Below are positions 1 through 7,919 of a stretch of DNA of 17,483 bases, in pieces (within the stretch, counting starts at the first letter, position 1; each line of letters begins with the position of its first letter). The notes beneath the pieces are model-generated. The model saw only the letters and a list, made by a program, of their open reading frames with translations. It did no database searches and was not told where the DNA came from. Location of the stretch: positions 1-17,483 of the forward strand of contig SLPX01000355.1 of assembly GCA_007131745.1 (NCBI GenBank). The letters are read 5' to 3'. Both the position numbers and the translations under genes were made by a program. The DNA comes from Myxococcales bacterium. GTDB lineage: Bacteria > Myxococcota > Polyangia > HGW-17 > SLPX01.

Positions 1-150
1 ACATGATGAAACCGGCCTCTTTCCATCAACAAACAATGTGCGGGAAAAGAAATCAGGAACACAAGCCCTGGAAGGGCGCTTTGTTTTGCGCGACCGCACC
101 CCGGCCCGCCTTCGTGAATCGTTGACATGCATACACAGTTCTTGTTTCAT
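1..150 (-). CDS. Partial 5' end of an unrecognised gene
   Basis: An open frame begins at an ATG whose first base is 150 on the complement and runs without a stop to the window edge (50 codons). The start is supported by a good Shine-Dalgarno, TAGGAG at 158-163, seven bases upstream. The visible N-terminus begins MKQELCMHVND and is then rich in Arg and Lys; no family is recognised and there is no signal peptide or membrane segment. The basic, low-complexity look makes a chance open frame possible, so the call rests mainly on the ribosome binding site. It is divergent from the lipoprotein gene at 422. Confidence 0.35.
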   Translation of the reverse strand, partial: MKQELCMHVNDSRRRAGVRSRKTKRPSRACVPDFFSRTLFVDGKRPVSSC

Positions 151-222
151 CTTTCTGCTCCTATATGATCTGACATAACCTTCGGAATTCGGTAACCGGT
201 CTCTCGGCCCCAAAAAACCCGG

Positions 223-255
223 TGCATTCACAAAAATCACTTTGCATTCATGCAA
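223..255. promoter_or_regulatory. Direct repeat TGCATTCA x2, possible operator
   Basis: TGCATTCA occurs at 223-230 and again at 243-250. The 20-bp offset is about two helical turns, so both copies would face the same side of the DNA. The second copy is embedded in the interrupted palindrome TTGCA-ttca-TGCAA (242-255). It lies in the divergent intergenic region between the partial gene at 150 and the lipoprotein gene at 422. This is a sequence observation only; no binding protein is known. Confidence 0.25.
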
Positions 256-291
256 GACAGGTGCCCGCCAATTATTGGTTTAATTACAGAT

Positions 292-311
292 ATTTTAGGC
301 CTACCTAAAAT
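292..311. promoter_or_regulatory. Operator-like palindrome ATTTTAGG-N4-CCTAAAAT
   Basis: A perfect 8-bp inverted repeat, ATTTTAGG (292-299) and CCTAAAAT (304-311), is separated by CCTA. The 20-bp dyad has the size and symmetry of a site for a dimeric helix-turn-helix repressor. It sits 110 bp upstream of the lipoprotein start at 422, in the shared divergent region. It is not a terminator, since no T-tract follows. Its role is inferred from position and symmetry. Confidence 0.4.
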
Positions 312-373
312 CAGTGGGGGTATTTCCTTAAAAGAGTTTAAATTTCCGGTCATTTCCTGTAGGTTGGCTTTTT

Positions 374-402
374 GCTCAACGGGGTTTACCCGTTTGGTGA
401 GC
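374..402 (+). promoter_or_regulatory. Hairpin just upstream of the lipoprotein ribosome binding site
   Basis: The transcript could fold as GCTC (374-377) with GAGC (399-402) and AACGGG (378-383) with CCCGTT (389-394), leaving loop GTTTA and a four-base bulge TGGT. The base of the stem is six bases before the Shine-Dalgarno AAAGGAG (408-414) of the gene at 422. It lacks a following T-run, so it is more likely a 5'-UTR stability or translation-control element than a terminator. Confidence 0.35.
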
Positions 403-421
403 TGAAGAAAGGAGTTCGGTT

Positions 422-1168
422 ATGAAAAACACATTTTTTTCCATCTTTGGTAATAGCCTGCTGATCATTACTTGCGGACTTTTCACGGCTGGATGCCCAA
501 AAAAAACCGCGTACAGAGATGGACCGGAAGATGTGAAAGCCGAACCCCGTCCAGATGAAACCGACAAGCCCTTTTCCTGCAAGGCCCTCGCCGAAAAGAA
601 TCGGAACTGCGTGGACGAACTGGTGGAAACACTCATGGCAACAGTCAAGGGCAAGATTCCGGAATCCCAGGAAAAAGAGGTGGCGGAAGTGATAAGAAGA
701 AACACCCTGGACCGGGAATTTGAAGAACAATGCGAAAAACATGCACACTCCGGCGATGCCAGGGACGCTGAACTGATCCGGCAATTCGCGCAATGCCTCC
801 AGATGGATGATTGTAGCCAATATGCAGAGTGCATAAGCAAAATCACTCAGTCATTGGATGAGGATGTAGCTGATCCCGACAAACCGGATACACGAGTGGA
901 AATCGACTGTGAAAAAGTAGCGGACCGAATTTTCAAAGATTGTTTCGAGGACGTATTGAGACTTGCGGGAAATGCGACCCCGGAGGACATGGAAAAACTT
1001 AAAGCATCAGGGAAGATAGAAGGTATCGCCACGGAAAGCCATCAGCGTTTTGTTTTAGGTTGTATTGCCGAAAAAGGAAAATCGCCTGACGGAGAGCGGG
1101 TGAACGAATGCATGAAGAAAGAATCATGTGAAGATTTCGCCGAATGCATAAAGCCCCTGATGAACTGA
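422..1168 (+). CDS. Two-domain cysteine-rich lipoprotein
   Basis: A 248-aa envelope protein of unknown function. The N-terminus has a lipoprotein signal with hydrophobic residues 5-24 and lipobox T-A-G-C, giving lipidated Cys25. Two copies of a six-cysteine helical domain follow. Copy 1 has Cys53, 63, 104, 125, 131 and 137 (spacing 9-40-20-5-5); copy 2 has Cys163, 174, 214, 230, 236 and 242 (10-39-15-5-5). Each ends in a C-x5-C-x5-C motif closing with (Y/F)AECI, probably held by three disulfides in the periplasm. The charged linker at about 26-50 should tether the domains away from the membrane. Shine-Dalgarno AAAGGAG (408-414) fixes the start. The next gene encodes a single copy of the same domain, so this pair arose by duplication. 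The family is not one I can name with confidence. Confidence 0.85.
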   Translation: MKNTFFSIFGNSLLIITCGLFTAGCPKKTAYRDGPEDVKAEPRPDETDKPFSCKALAEKNRNCVDELVETLMATVKGKIPESQEKEVAEVIRRNTLDREFEEQCEKHAHSGDARDAELIRQFAQCLQMDDCSQYAECISKITQSLDEDVADPDKPDTRVEIDCEKVADRIFKDCFEDVLRLAGNATPEDMEKLKASGKIEGIATESHQRFVLGCIAEKGKSPDGERVNECMKKESCEDFAECIKPLMN

Positions 1169-1209
1169 TTCAAACCGGAATAATTTTTTCCAACCGATAG
1201 GAGAAAACG

Positions 1210-1617
1210 ATGAAAAGACACACTCTACTTCGGTATGCAACACTCTTTGTTATAATTATCGTTGCAACCGGCGCGTGCAAGAAAAAGGGCGACAAGGAAA
1301 CCGCGGCCGAGGAAAAAACCGCTAAGCAACCTGTTGAGATATCATGCAAAACTCTGGCTGAAAAAAACAAGAAGTGCGCAAATGAGCTTGCCGACGCGAT
1401 CATGGATGAAATAAAAGACAAGATTCCCGAGGAAATGGTCGAAAAGATGCATGCAAAGGTGAGAGAGAGCGCTGCAAGTGATGATTTTGTGGTTCAGTGC
1501 GAAAAACACTGGGATTCGGAAGACGAAATGGACAAGATGATGAGAAAACAATTTACAAATTGTTTCAGTATAGAAAACTGCAAAGAATACGCAGAGTGTA
1601 TCAAGAAAACTTTCTGA
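1210..1617 (+). CDS. Single-domain cysteine-rich lipoprotein
   Basis: A 135-aa lipoprotein paralogous to the upstream gene. The signal peptide spans residues 1-22 with Cys23 in the context T-G-A-C, followed by a KKK-rich, charged linker to about residue 42. The mature domain has Cys46, 56, 97, 118, 124 and 130, spaced 9-40-20-5-5, identical to the first domain of the gene at 422, with shared blocks such as SCK.LAEKN, KIPE, QCEKH and YAECIK. Shine-Dalgarno TAGGAG (1198-1203) is six bases from the start, and the 41-bp gap to the preceding stop suggests co-transcription. Function is unknown; the six conserved cysteines suggest a disulfide-stabilised helical bundle on the periplasmic side of a membrane. 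Confidence 0.82.
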   Translation: MKRHTLLRYATLFVIIIVATGACKKKGDKETAAEEKTAKQPVEISCKTLAEKNKKCANELADAIMDEIKDKIPEEMVEKMHAKVRESAASDDFVVQCEKHWDSEDEMDKMMRKQFTNCFSIENCKEYAECIKKTF

Positions 1618-1633
1618 ATCGTGTTTTGCTAAA

Positions 1634-2908
1634 TTATTTTGCTCGTCGTTTCGAGCCTTTCCCTCTTCCCTTGCCGGTTTTTTTCGATGACTTCTTTTTC
1701 TTCATTATTATCCTGACAACAGCGGAAGAAGCTTTTTCGCAAAGCTCCCCGAATTCGGTGAATACCTCCGCCGATGAAACATCGTCTTTCAGGGTTGCGC
1801 ACAAAACCATTACGGGACGGGTCAATACGATTATTCGATGGCAAATCAGTTTGCCCTCTTCACCACACCCTATCCGAGCGGCCATTTCCCTGTCCGCGTC
1901 CGTTTCGCGATTCGAGGAAAGGATCGGTTTCTCTCCCAGAGATTCCACCAAAAAACCATCGCCTGAAACAGGAATAACGATTCCCCTCATATCTTCGCCG
2001 TTGATTCCCTTGCCCACGGCCCGCCACCCCATGATCACACCTCCTTGAACACGAAACGCAGCGAGCGCTTTGAAAAACGGTCCGCCGTAACGCTCGAACA
2101 CTTCGAAAACATCATCCAAAGAATCAGCCGCCGACAAGGCACTTTCCACACCCTCGAAATCCAGAGGTTCGAGATCCTGACCCACTTCCAGATCCCCGCG
2201 CTCAGCTTGCTTTCGCAAAGCGGCCTTTTCCTCCTCGGGTGAATCCTTTACAAGCAGATCGAGTTCTTCTTCCAAAATGGGGATCATCTCCTCTTCCACT
2301 TCCATTAACTCTCCATCCCCATCGACTCCGTCATAAAGCTTATCCAGACCTGTCATGCCGGTTGTCGCCCCTGCCATCGGGTCATAAATCAGCGAATCCA
2401 CATCATTGGAATCCAGGATCGAACTCATCACAGGGCTCTTGCCCTTGTACAATTCCCTGGCTGCTTTTTCAGCTCTCTGAGGGCAAACTATTCCGTACCA
2501 GCGATCCAACAGCCAGAGAAATCGCATCTCGTTTACGAGACTTGGAACCACATTGCAACCGGAACGTTTTTCAATTTCCTGCATCGCCTCGGTGTTTCCC
2601 GGATCAATCGTCAACACGTGCAGCACGTCGCCCTCTCTCCGGATCGGTATGCACTTGAGTCGAGCCGCCCTGTCACGATCCAAAACCCCCAATACATCCG
2701 GATCCGGCTCGGCGTCATAAGGTTGTTTGCCCGGATTGCCGACTACCTGTTCCAAAAAAACCTGCACCACCCTCTCGGACACGGCCCCTTCAATTAAAAG
2801 ATTCAAGGCCAACGAACCACCGAAAACCCTCTGTTTTTGCAAAACCGATTCCAGTTGCGCCTTGGTGAGCACGCCCCCGTTCAGCATGAGTTCCGCTAGC
2901 TTATCCAT
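1634..2908 (-). CDS. GspE N-terminal (MshEN-type) domain protein with GAF-like C-terminus
   Basis: A 424-aa cytoplasmic protein. Residues 1-140 match the N-terminal domain of type II secretion/type IV pilus ATPases (GspE/PilB/MshE): the LTKAQLESVLQKQ helix region, a conserved P-I-R near 88-90 and the GDVLHVLTIDPGN strand-turn at 93-105. No Walker A or ATPase domain follows, so this is a stand-alone domain, a type common in deltaproteobacteria. Related MshEN domains bind cyclic di-GMP, but whether this one can is not settled. Residues 150-255 form an acidic linker. Residues 265-400 look like a GAF-type sensor domain (GWRAVGKGI at 294-302). Residues 403-424 form a Lys/Arg tail. Shine-Dalgarno AAAGGAG (2918-2924) supports the start. 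It is convergent with the cysteine-rich lipoprotein genes and divergent from the PBP gene. Confidence 0.8.
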   Translation of the reverse strand: MDKLAELMLNGGVLTKAQLESVLQKQRVFGGSLALNLLIEGAVSERVVQVFLEQVVGNPGKQPYDAEPDPDVLGVLDRDRAARLKCIPIRREGDVLHVLTIDPGNTEAMQEIEKRSGCNVVPSLVNEMRFLWLLDRWYGIVCPQRAEKAARELYKGKSPVMSSILDSNDVDSLIYDPMAGATTGMTGLDKLYDGVDGDGELMEVEEEMIPILEEELDLLVKDSPEEEKAALRKQAERGDLEVGQDLEPLDFEGVESALSAADSLDDVFEVFERYGGPFFKALAAFRVQGGVIMGWRAVGKGINGEDMRGIVIPVSGDGFLVESLGEKPILSSNRETDADREMAARIGCGEEGKLICHRIIVLTRPVMVLCATLKDDVSSAEVFTEFGELCEKASSAVVRIIMKKKKSSKKTGKGRGKGSKRRAK

Positions 2909-2937
2909 GTGTGAAATCTCCTTTGCAAACAGCGGTC

Positions 2938-2943
2938 ATTATA
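2938..2943 (-). promoter_or_regulatory. Candidate -10 box for the GspE-N gene
   Basis: On the complement, TATAAT occurs at 2943-2938, about 30 bases before the ATG of the GspE-N gene, leaving room for a roughly 22-base leader containing the Shine-Dalgarno. No convincing -35 hexamer lies at 16-18 bp; the nearest TTGTCG is 20 bp upstream. The assignment is by match to the sigma-70 consensus only. Confidence 0.35.
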
Positions 2944-3112
2944 GAGGAGCCAAGACAAAGATGCGACAAATGAAAACAAGATCCACCAAAAAACTTATAT
3001 CGCCCCGGTTCTATAGACGAATCCTTATTTATGTGTATTGTTGATCGACTGCAGGTCTTTTTGACCCAATGTATGTACTTTTGTGCGAGTGTATGTTTAT
3101 GTTCGAGTTGCC

Positions 3113-5851
3113 ATGAGCATTGAAACAGGAAGTCAGACAAGTGAAACAATGTCCGCCCCGAAAAAAGGATTTTCCTTTGCCGGGATCAAGATCCTGCTCA
3201 AGTCGGGGTATTTGAAGCTCTATCCCGAACGTAAACGGGTGCTGAATCCAGCGGACGGAGGTTTCTTCTACTGGTTGTTCAAGTATTACGCATTCGGATT
3301 GCTTGCCGTCTTTCTTCATGCTCTATTGGTCATGTTTCTCGTTTACGGCCGTTTCGCTCAAAACATCCCCGAAGTTCCGGATCCTGCGATTTACAAACAC
3401 AAGGCTCACACCATCACTCGAATCGTGGGCGGCGACGGTCGTCTTCTCGCCGAACTGGCCGAGGAACACCGGGAATGGGCCGAAATAAACGAGATCCCCG
3501 AATTGATCAGGAACGCCTTTCTGGCGGTTGAAGACCGCCGGTTCTATGAGCATTCCGGAATCGACTGGCGATCCATAGTCCGGGCTGCTTGGATCAACTA
3601 CAAGGCCGGAGCGATCGTTCAGGGAGGCAGCACGATAACCCAACAAGTAGCCAAGGCATGGCTGGGTCCCGAACGAACCTTTGACCGCAAAATAAGAGAG
3701 GCCATCCTAGCCCGCAGGATCGAAGATACTTTGTCAAAAGATCAGATCCTGGAACTTTACCTGAACAAGATTTTTCTTGGGCATGGAGCGTACGGGGTAA
3801 AATCCGCGGCGAGACGCTATTTTCAAAAAGACATGGAGGAAATCAACGCCGGCGAAGCGGCTCTCATAGCGGGTCTGGCACAGGCTCCCAGCCGCTATTC
3901 CCCCGTGATCAACCCGGAGCAGGCGGTTCGCAGAAGAAACCAGGTATTGCAGAACATGGCCGAAACCGGGGCTCTGTCCGTCGAAGAAGCGCAACAATGG
4001 GCCGTCAGCCCGCTCGAACTCCAGCCCGGCACAAATCATTTCAGGGATGTCAGTCCATACTTCACTGAACATGTAAGGCTCGAACTGATCGATATTCTGG
4101 GGCGAAAAGCTTACGCAGGGGGCACTCGCTGTCATGAAGAGAATTCGGAAACCAACCCCGACGGAAACATGAGCGTGCAAAACTGCATTAGGCTGCTCGG
4201 AGAAAGAGAATTGTACAGGGGCGGCTATACCGTGGAGACAACGGTTGACACATGGGTTCAGTCAACGGCAAGAAAACACGTGGATGAAATGGCCCGGTGG
4301 ATGGACAAACGGCAGGGATGGAGGGGACCCGAGGCTTACCTGGAAACTGAAGAACAGCAAAAGACATTTCTGGAAAAATCAGCTGGGTTGTATGGACCCG
4401 ATCCACTCACAGACGAGGGAAACTATCTCGCGCTGGTGGAAGAAGTAGCGGACGGAGGAGCGCTGGTTTCAATCGGAAACAAACGGTATACACTCCCGCT
4501 GGCGGAAATGTCATGGGCTTCTCAATATAGCGACCGCGACGGAACAACCGACCGATCGATCCGCCGCGCATGGCGCGCTCTCATGCCGGGGGACGTGGTA
4601 TGGGTGAGCAAAGCAGGATCCCCTCCGAAAAGAGAGAGCGTTAGAATCCTGGCCGACGGTTCAGTTGATCGAAGCGCCCTGCCGCAACCGCCTGCCGAAT
4701 GGCCCGCGGAGCCATACGTCAGCTTGGAACAAACCCCTCACGTGCAAAGTGCCATCCTTACGATCGATCACGAAACCGGTTACGTGATTTCAATGGTCGG
4801 CGGCACTGACTTCGACCTATCGCCTTTCAACAGAACAACCCGGGCCTGTCGCCAACCCGGAAGCACCTACAAGCCGATATATTATTCACTCGCCCTGAAC
4901 AGAGGCTGGGGGTTTGACCGAAGAATTAAGGATACACCCTATTCCATCGTGGATCCCGAAACAGGGCAAAAGTGGTATGTGAGGGACTTTGCGTACAATG
5001 AAGATCTCAGGAGAAGGTTCGCCGGCCTGATCGACGATTACGAGGTCTCACTCGAATTCGCGCTTGTGTGGTCAAAAAACAATGCATCCGTACAGGTTTT
5101 CAGGGCGATGGGCGCCCACAACGTAAAGAGATGGGCCCGGAGACTTGGATTTACAACCCCCATAATACCGGATGACGCTCTCGCTCTCGGAGCATCTTGC
5201 ACCTACATGCACGAGTTGACCAACTCTTTCGGCATTTTCGCGCGCAACGGCAAATCCTCTGAAATGACAACGATCAAAAGAATCAAAGATCGCAACGGCC
5301 GGGTGATCCTGGATAACACGGTATATTTCGACCCCCGTTTGGGTGAAGATGATAAATTGGATCGCATAGCGGAAACAATCACTCAGCAGCCTAAACAGGT
5401 GATTGCCGCGGAAACCGGATACAAGACCTCGAAACTCCTGAGAAGAATGGTGCAAAAGGGACATGCAGGGCCTTTGCGCATGACCGGGATACCCACCGCC
5501 GGAAAAACGGGCACTTCCAGCCGCACGGCGGACACATGGTTTGTGGGCTACACATCGCGTTGGCTTACCGGGGCATGGCTGGGCGATGATGAATACGCCC
5601 GCCCCCTCGGCACTCATGATGCTTCCTTTAACACAACGCTTCCTTTCTGGGCGAGATACATGAAGGAAGCGGTCGGAACCATGCCGCTCAAAGAAATACC
5701 GTGGCAAAATCCTGATGGAGAAATATTACACGCGGAAGGGAGCTTGGATCATTTGGAAGGGGAGACTCCTGAGTACGAACCGCCCCTCGACAGGATGCTG
5801 AGCCGCCGCGGAAGACTGAAAGCGGCTTTGCAATTTGACGGCGAAAACTGA
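3113..5851 (+). CDS. Class A penicillin-binding protein (bifunctional PBP1A-type)
   Basis: Polymerises lipid II into glycan strands and cross-links the peptides; anchored in the inner membrane with catalytic domains in the periplasm. From the ATG at 3113 (912 aa): basic cytoplasmic tail 1-50, membrane segment about 51-80, and a GT51 transglycosylase domain about 95-285 with catalytic Glu140 in the AVEDRRF motif and GGSTITQQ at 171-178. The transpeptidase motifs are S584-T-Y-K587, S654-K-N656 and K798-T-G. A region of about 430-540 before the transpeptidase is consistent with the OB-like insertion of PBP1A. All catalytic motifs are intact. The frame extends to a GTG at 3083, but ATG 3113 or ATG 3149 is likelier; none has a strong ribosome binding site. 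The zinc-knuckle gene follows after 30 bp and probably shares the transcript. Confidence 0.93.
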   Translation: MSIETGSQTSETMSAPKKGFSFAGIKILLKSGYLKLYPERKRVLNPADGGFFYWLFKYYAFGLLAVFLHALLVMFLVYGRFAQNIPEVPDPAIYKHKAHTITRIVGGDGRLLAELAEEHREWAEINEIPELIRNAFLAVEDRRFYEHSGIDWRSIVRAAWINYKAGAIVQGGSTITQQVAKAWLGPERTFDRKIREAILARRIEDTLSKDQILELYLNKIFLGHGAYGVKSAARRYFQKDMEEINAGEAALIAGLAQAPSRYSPVINPEQAVRRRNQVLQNMAETGALSVEEAQQWAVSPLELQPGTNHFRDVSPYFTEHVRLELIDILGRKAYAGGTRCHEENSETNPDGNMSVQNCIRLLGERELYRGGYTVETTVDTWVQSTARKHVDEMARWMDKRQGWRGPEAYLETEEQQKTFLEKSAGLYGPDPLTDEGNYLALVEEVADGGALVSIGNKRYTLPLAEMSWASQYSDRDGTTDRSIRRAWRALMPGDVVWVSKAGSPPKRESVRILADGSVDRSALPQPPAEWPAEPYVSLEQTPHVQSAILTIDHETGYVISMVGGTDFDLSPFNRTTRACRQPGSTYKPIYYSLALNRGWGFDRRIKDTPYSIVDPETGQKWYVRDFAYNEDLRRRFAGLIDDYEVSLEFALVWSKNNASVQVFRAMGAHNVKRWARRLGFTTPIIPDDALALGASCTYMHELTNSFGIFARNGKSSEMTTIKRIKDRNGRVILDNTVYFDPRLGEDDKLDRIAETITQQPKQVIAAETGYKTSKLLRRMVQKGHAGPLRMTGIPTAGKTGTSSRTADTWFVGYTSRWLTGAWLGDDEYARPLGTHDASFNTTLPFWARYMKEAVGTMPLKEIPWQNPDGEILHAEGSLDHLEGETPEYEPPLDRMLSRRGRLKAALQFDGEN

Positions 5852-5881
5852 TTCCAGCCGAAAAGACAACCCGGTGAAATC

Positions 5882-6514
5882 ATGAGCCATGAAGAAGATC
5901 TGAAAAACAGAAGCTTTAAGGAAGCAATAGAAAACAAACCCGTGTGTTCTTTGTGCAGTTCCGCGGCTGATTATTCGATGGCCGTTTTTGAGGGGATCAT
6001 CGTATCAAAAACACTCGACGTATGTTTCGGTTGCACGGCAGACCGCCGGCGCATGGAGGAAACCATGGCAAACGCTGCACGGGTTCGCATAACCAGTTAC
6101 ACAAGCGGACACCATGCAACCGGAACTCCGGACAAACTTAATTACCTTGTGGAATCGTTGACGCCCCGTAAAGGGTTTAGGTCAATAACATCAGCCATAC
6201 GCACAGCCGCCAACCAAACAGAGCGAAAAATTCTTGTATGTGCAGCATGCAGTGAACCCATCTCCCCGCGAGCCCCGGGATTTCTTCGCTGGACAACCGA
6301 TGACAACAAAGAGTTTCATTCTATTCGTCTTTTTCACCAGAATTGCTGGACCAACCCCGGTAAAACAGCCGGCGAAAACGAATGGGCCGACCTGGAAGGA
6401 ATAGAAAAACTTGATCGCAGTCTTTTTACCATCGCGGCAGGGGAAATGCTGGACCAAATTGAAAAGAAATGGAAACAGCTTAAAGCTTGCGAAACTCACC
6501 CTGAAACATACTGA
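5882..6514 (+). CDS. Small protein with two zinc-knuckle motifs
   Basis: A 210-aa soluble protein without signal or membrane segment. It has two candidate zinc sites: Cys22-x2-Cys25 with Cys48-x2-Cys51, and Cys120-x2-Cys123 with His152-x2-Cys155. The first resembles a zinc ribbon. The second, CxxC ... HxxC, has the ligand order of LIM or PARP-type fingers. The region between (about 60-115) is polar and rich in Thr and Ser, and the C-terminus (175-202) is helical. A weak Shine-Dalgarno GGTGA (5873-5877) precedes the start. Placement 30 bp after the PBP gene suggests co-transcription; a link to peptidoglycan synthesis is only positional. No named family is recognised. Confidence 0.72.
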   Translation: MSHEEDLKNRSFKEAIENKPVCSLCSSAADYSMAVFEGIIVSKTLDVCFGCTADRRRMEETMANAARVRITSYTSGHHATGTPDKLNYLVESLTPRKGFRSITSAIRTAANQTERKILVCAACSEPISPRAPGFLRWTTDDNKEFHSIRLFHQNCWTNPGKTAGENEWADLEGIEKLDRSLFTIAAGEMLDQIEKKWKQLKACETHPETY

Positions 6515-6537
6515 CAAAACAGCGTTTAGAGTGTCCT

Positions 6538-7245
6538 TTACAGGCCTAAACGCAACCGCCATACCCGCCAGACAGCCTCCCACACAATCGAACCCGACAT
6601 TTTAGACTCCCCCACCCGGCGATCCACGAAAACTATAGGCACTTCCTCGACACGGAAACCCGCCCGGCACGTTTTGAACGCCATTTCTATCTGAAAAGAA
6701 TAACCTTCCGACCTAACGGAGTCCAGGTCGATGGTTTCCAAGACTTTCCTTCGATAACACCTGAACCCCGAAGTAAGATCCTGGACCCGAACACTCAACA
6801 CCAGTCTTGCGTAAACACCTCCACCCCTGCTCAATACTTTTCTTCCCAACCCCCAGTTTTCAGTTCCTCCTCCGGGAACATACCTGGAGCCAATAGCCAA
6901 GTCGGCTCCATCTCGAATGGCGTTCAGCATGTCGGGCAAGTACCGCGGATCATGACTGAAATCCGTATCCATCTCCCAGAGAAGATCATACCCTTCATCC
7001 AGACCCCGCCTGAACCCTTCGATATACGCGGTCCCCAAACCCATTTTGCAAGGGCGGTGAATACACTGGATTCTTTCGTCCTCCGCGGACAGATCATCAG
7101 CTACTTCACCAGTGCCGTCGGGCGACCCGTCATCGACCACAAGGATATGGGTCTCGGGAAACACTTCATGAATCCTGCAGACCATGGCCCTCAGGTTCTC
7201 CCTCTCGTTGTATGTGGGAAGAATTATAAGAGAGCGTTCTTGCAT
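6538..7245 (-). CDS. Polyprenyl-phosphate mannosyltransferase (Dpm1-like GT2)
   Basis: A 235-aa GT-A fold glycosyltransferase of family GT2. It should transfer a hexose, probably mannose from GDP-mannose, to a polyprenyl phosphate on the cytoplasmic face of the inner membrane. Signatures: PTYNERENL at 10-18, VVDDGSPDGT at 36-45, the metal/nucleotide-binding MDTDFSHDP with D93-x-D95, GSRYVPGG at 119-126, DLTSGFRCYRR at 156-166, SEGYSFQIEM at 179-188 and VDRRVGESKMS at 207-217, all typical of Dpm1/Ppm1. There are no C-terminal membrane helices, so it is the single-domain form. Sugar specificity (mannose versus glucose) cannot be fixed from sequence. It lies 23 bp downstream of a lipoprotein gene on the same strand and near a divergent GT-C enzyme, a plausible consumer of its product. 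Confidence 0.9.
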   Translation of the reverse strand: MQERSLIILPTYNERENLRAMVCRIHEVFPETHILVVDDGSPDGTGEVADDLSAEDERIQCIHRPCKMGLGTAYIEGFRRGLDEGYDLLWEMDTDFSHDPRYLPDMLNAIRDGADLAIGSRYVPGGGTENWGLGRKVLSRGGGVYARLVLSVRVQDLTSGFRCYRRKVLETIDLDSVRSEGYSFQIEMAFKTCRAGFRVEEVPIVFVDRRVGESKMSGSIVWEAVWRVWRLRLGL

Positions 7246-7268
7246 ATCTCACCGACCTTTCTTGGGTG

Positions 7269-7919
7269 TCATTCCGCTCCATTCATCTCGGGAGGACCTT
7301 CCCCGCGAGCCCTCTCCGAGCGGGTACAATGATAGAGACTCATATACACTTCGTATACCTGTGTTTCGCACGGCACCCTGTATAAATCAACAATCTTTCC
7401 GCACCTGCCTCCCTGACCCACGCTACCCGTCCGGCTTTGGTGCGCTTCAACTAAAGAGCTGAAAGGCCGCTTCCCATCGGGACACACCGCATTCATGAGC
7501 CACTGGAGCTGCCCTCTCACACCGCACACTTCCACCGGTTTTTCCTTTGAGCTCTTGACCTCGTCAAGCACTCTTTCCCCAATCCACCAACGCAAATGAC
7601 CTGTCTCATCATCCCAAATCACGGGAGCAATCGACACAACGCTCTCAACCGGACACTGCGGAGGCCGCACCTCGGGCCGGTCGCTGCGATGTTCGGACAT
7701 ATCCCCGGAGTCTTCTCCACCGGTCTGCTCCCAGTCGGCGCTCACTCGCCCCGGCTCCCTGTCCTTCCCATGCTGCACGGCCGGCCTGGAAGCAGTGCAA
7801 CTCCAACTTGTGAAAAGCGCCGCACATATCAGCCAAGACATAAGACCGGAACTCTTGGACACATTGCGCCGCAATTCACCAAGTTTCAAAACAATGTTGC
7901 CATCCGATACAAAAATCAT
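7269..7919 (-). CDS. Putative lipoprotein with six C-terminal cysteines
   Basis: A 216-aa predicted envelope protein. The open frame extends upstream to 8102, but the ATG at 7919 is preceded by GGAGG seven bases away, the best ribosome binding site in the frame. This gives an unusually long n-region (about 25 residues), a hydrophobic stretch 27-40 and a candidate lipobox ending at Cys41 (T-S-W-S-C). Other starts, GTG at 7862 or ATG at 7841, would give a conventional signal length. The linker 42-85 is acidic and polar. The C-terminal domain has Cys89, 132, 146, 173, 184 and 198, enough for three disulfides. No family is recognised. Stop-to-start spacing of 23 bp to the Dpm1-like gene suggests one operon. 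Confidence 0.6.
   Translation of the reverse strand: MIFVSDGNIVLKLGELRRNVSKSSGLMSWLICAALFTSWSCTASRPAVQHGKDREPGRVSADWEQTGGEDSGDMSEHRSDRPEVRPPQCPVESVVSIAPVIWDDETGHLRWWIGERVLDEVKSSKEKPVEVCGVRGQLQWLMNAVCPDGKRPFSSLVEAHQSRTGSVGQGGRCGKIVDLYRVPCETQVYEVYMSLYHCTRSERARGEGPPEMNGAE

Noticed and set aside
361..378. Possible sigma-54 promoter (TTGGC...TTGCT)
   Set aside because: The GG-to-GC spacing is six bases rather than the required ten.
386..846. Two minus-strand open frames antisense to the first lipoprotein gene
   Set aside because: They lie fully opposite a gene with a lipoprotein signal, good ribosome binding site and conserved cysteine spacing; the products show no domain or signal.
2045..2658. 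Plus-strand open frames opposite the GspE-N gene
   Set aside because: Composition is proline/serine/arginine-rich with no motif, as expected for shadow frames; the minus-strand protein has a recognisable domain.
3083..3112. GTG start extending the PBP by ten residues
   Set aside because: The added residues (MRVYVYVRVA) resemble repetitive upstream DNA and no ribosome binding site precedes the GTG; ATG at 3113 or 3149 is preferred.
5072..5707. 211-aa minus-strand open frame inside the PBP gene
   Set aside because: It overlaps the conserved transpeptidase-coding region and encodes no recognisable feature.
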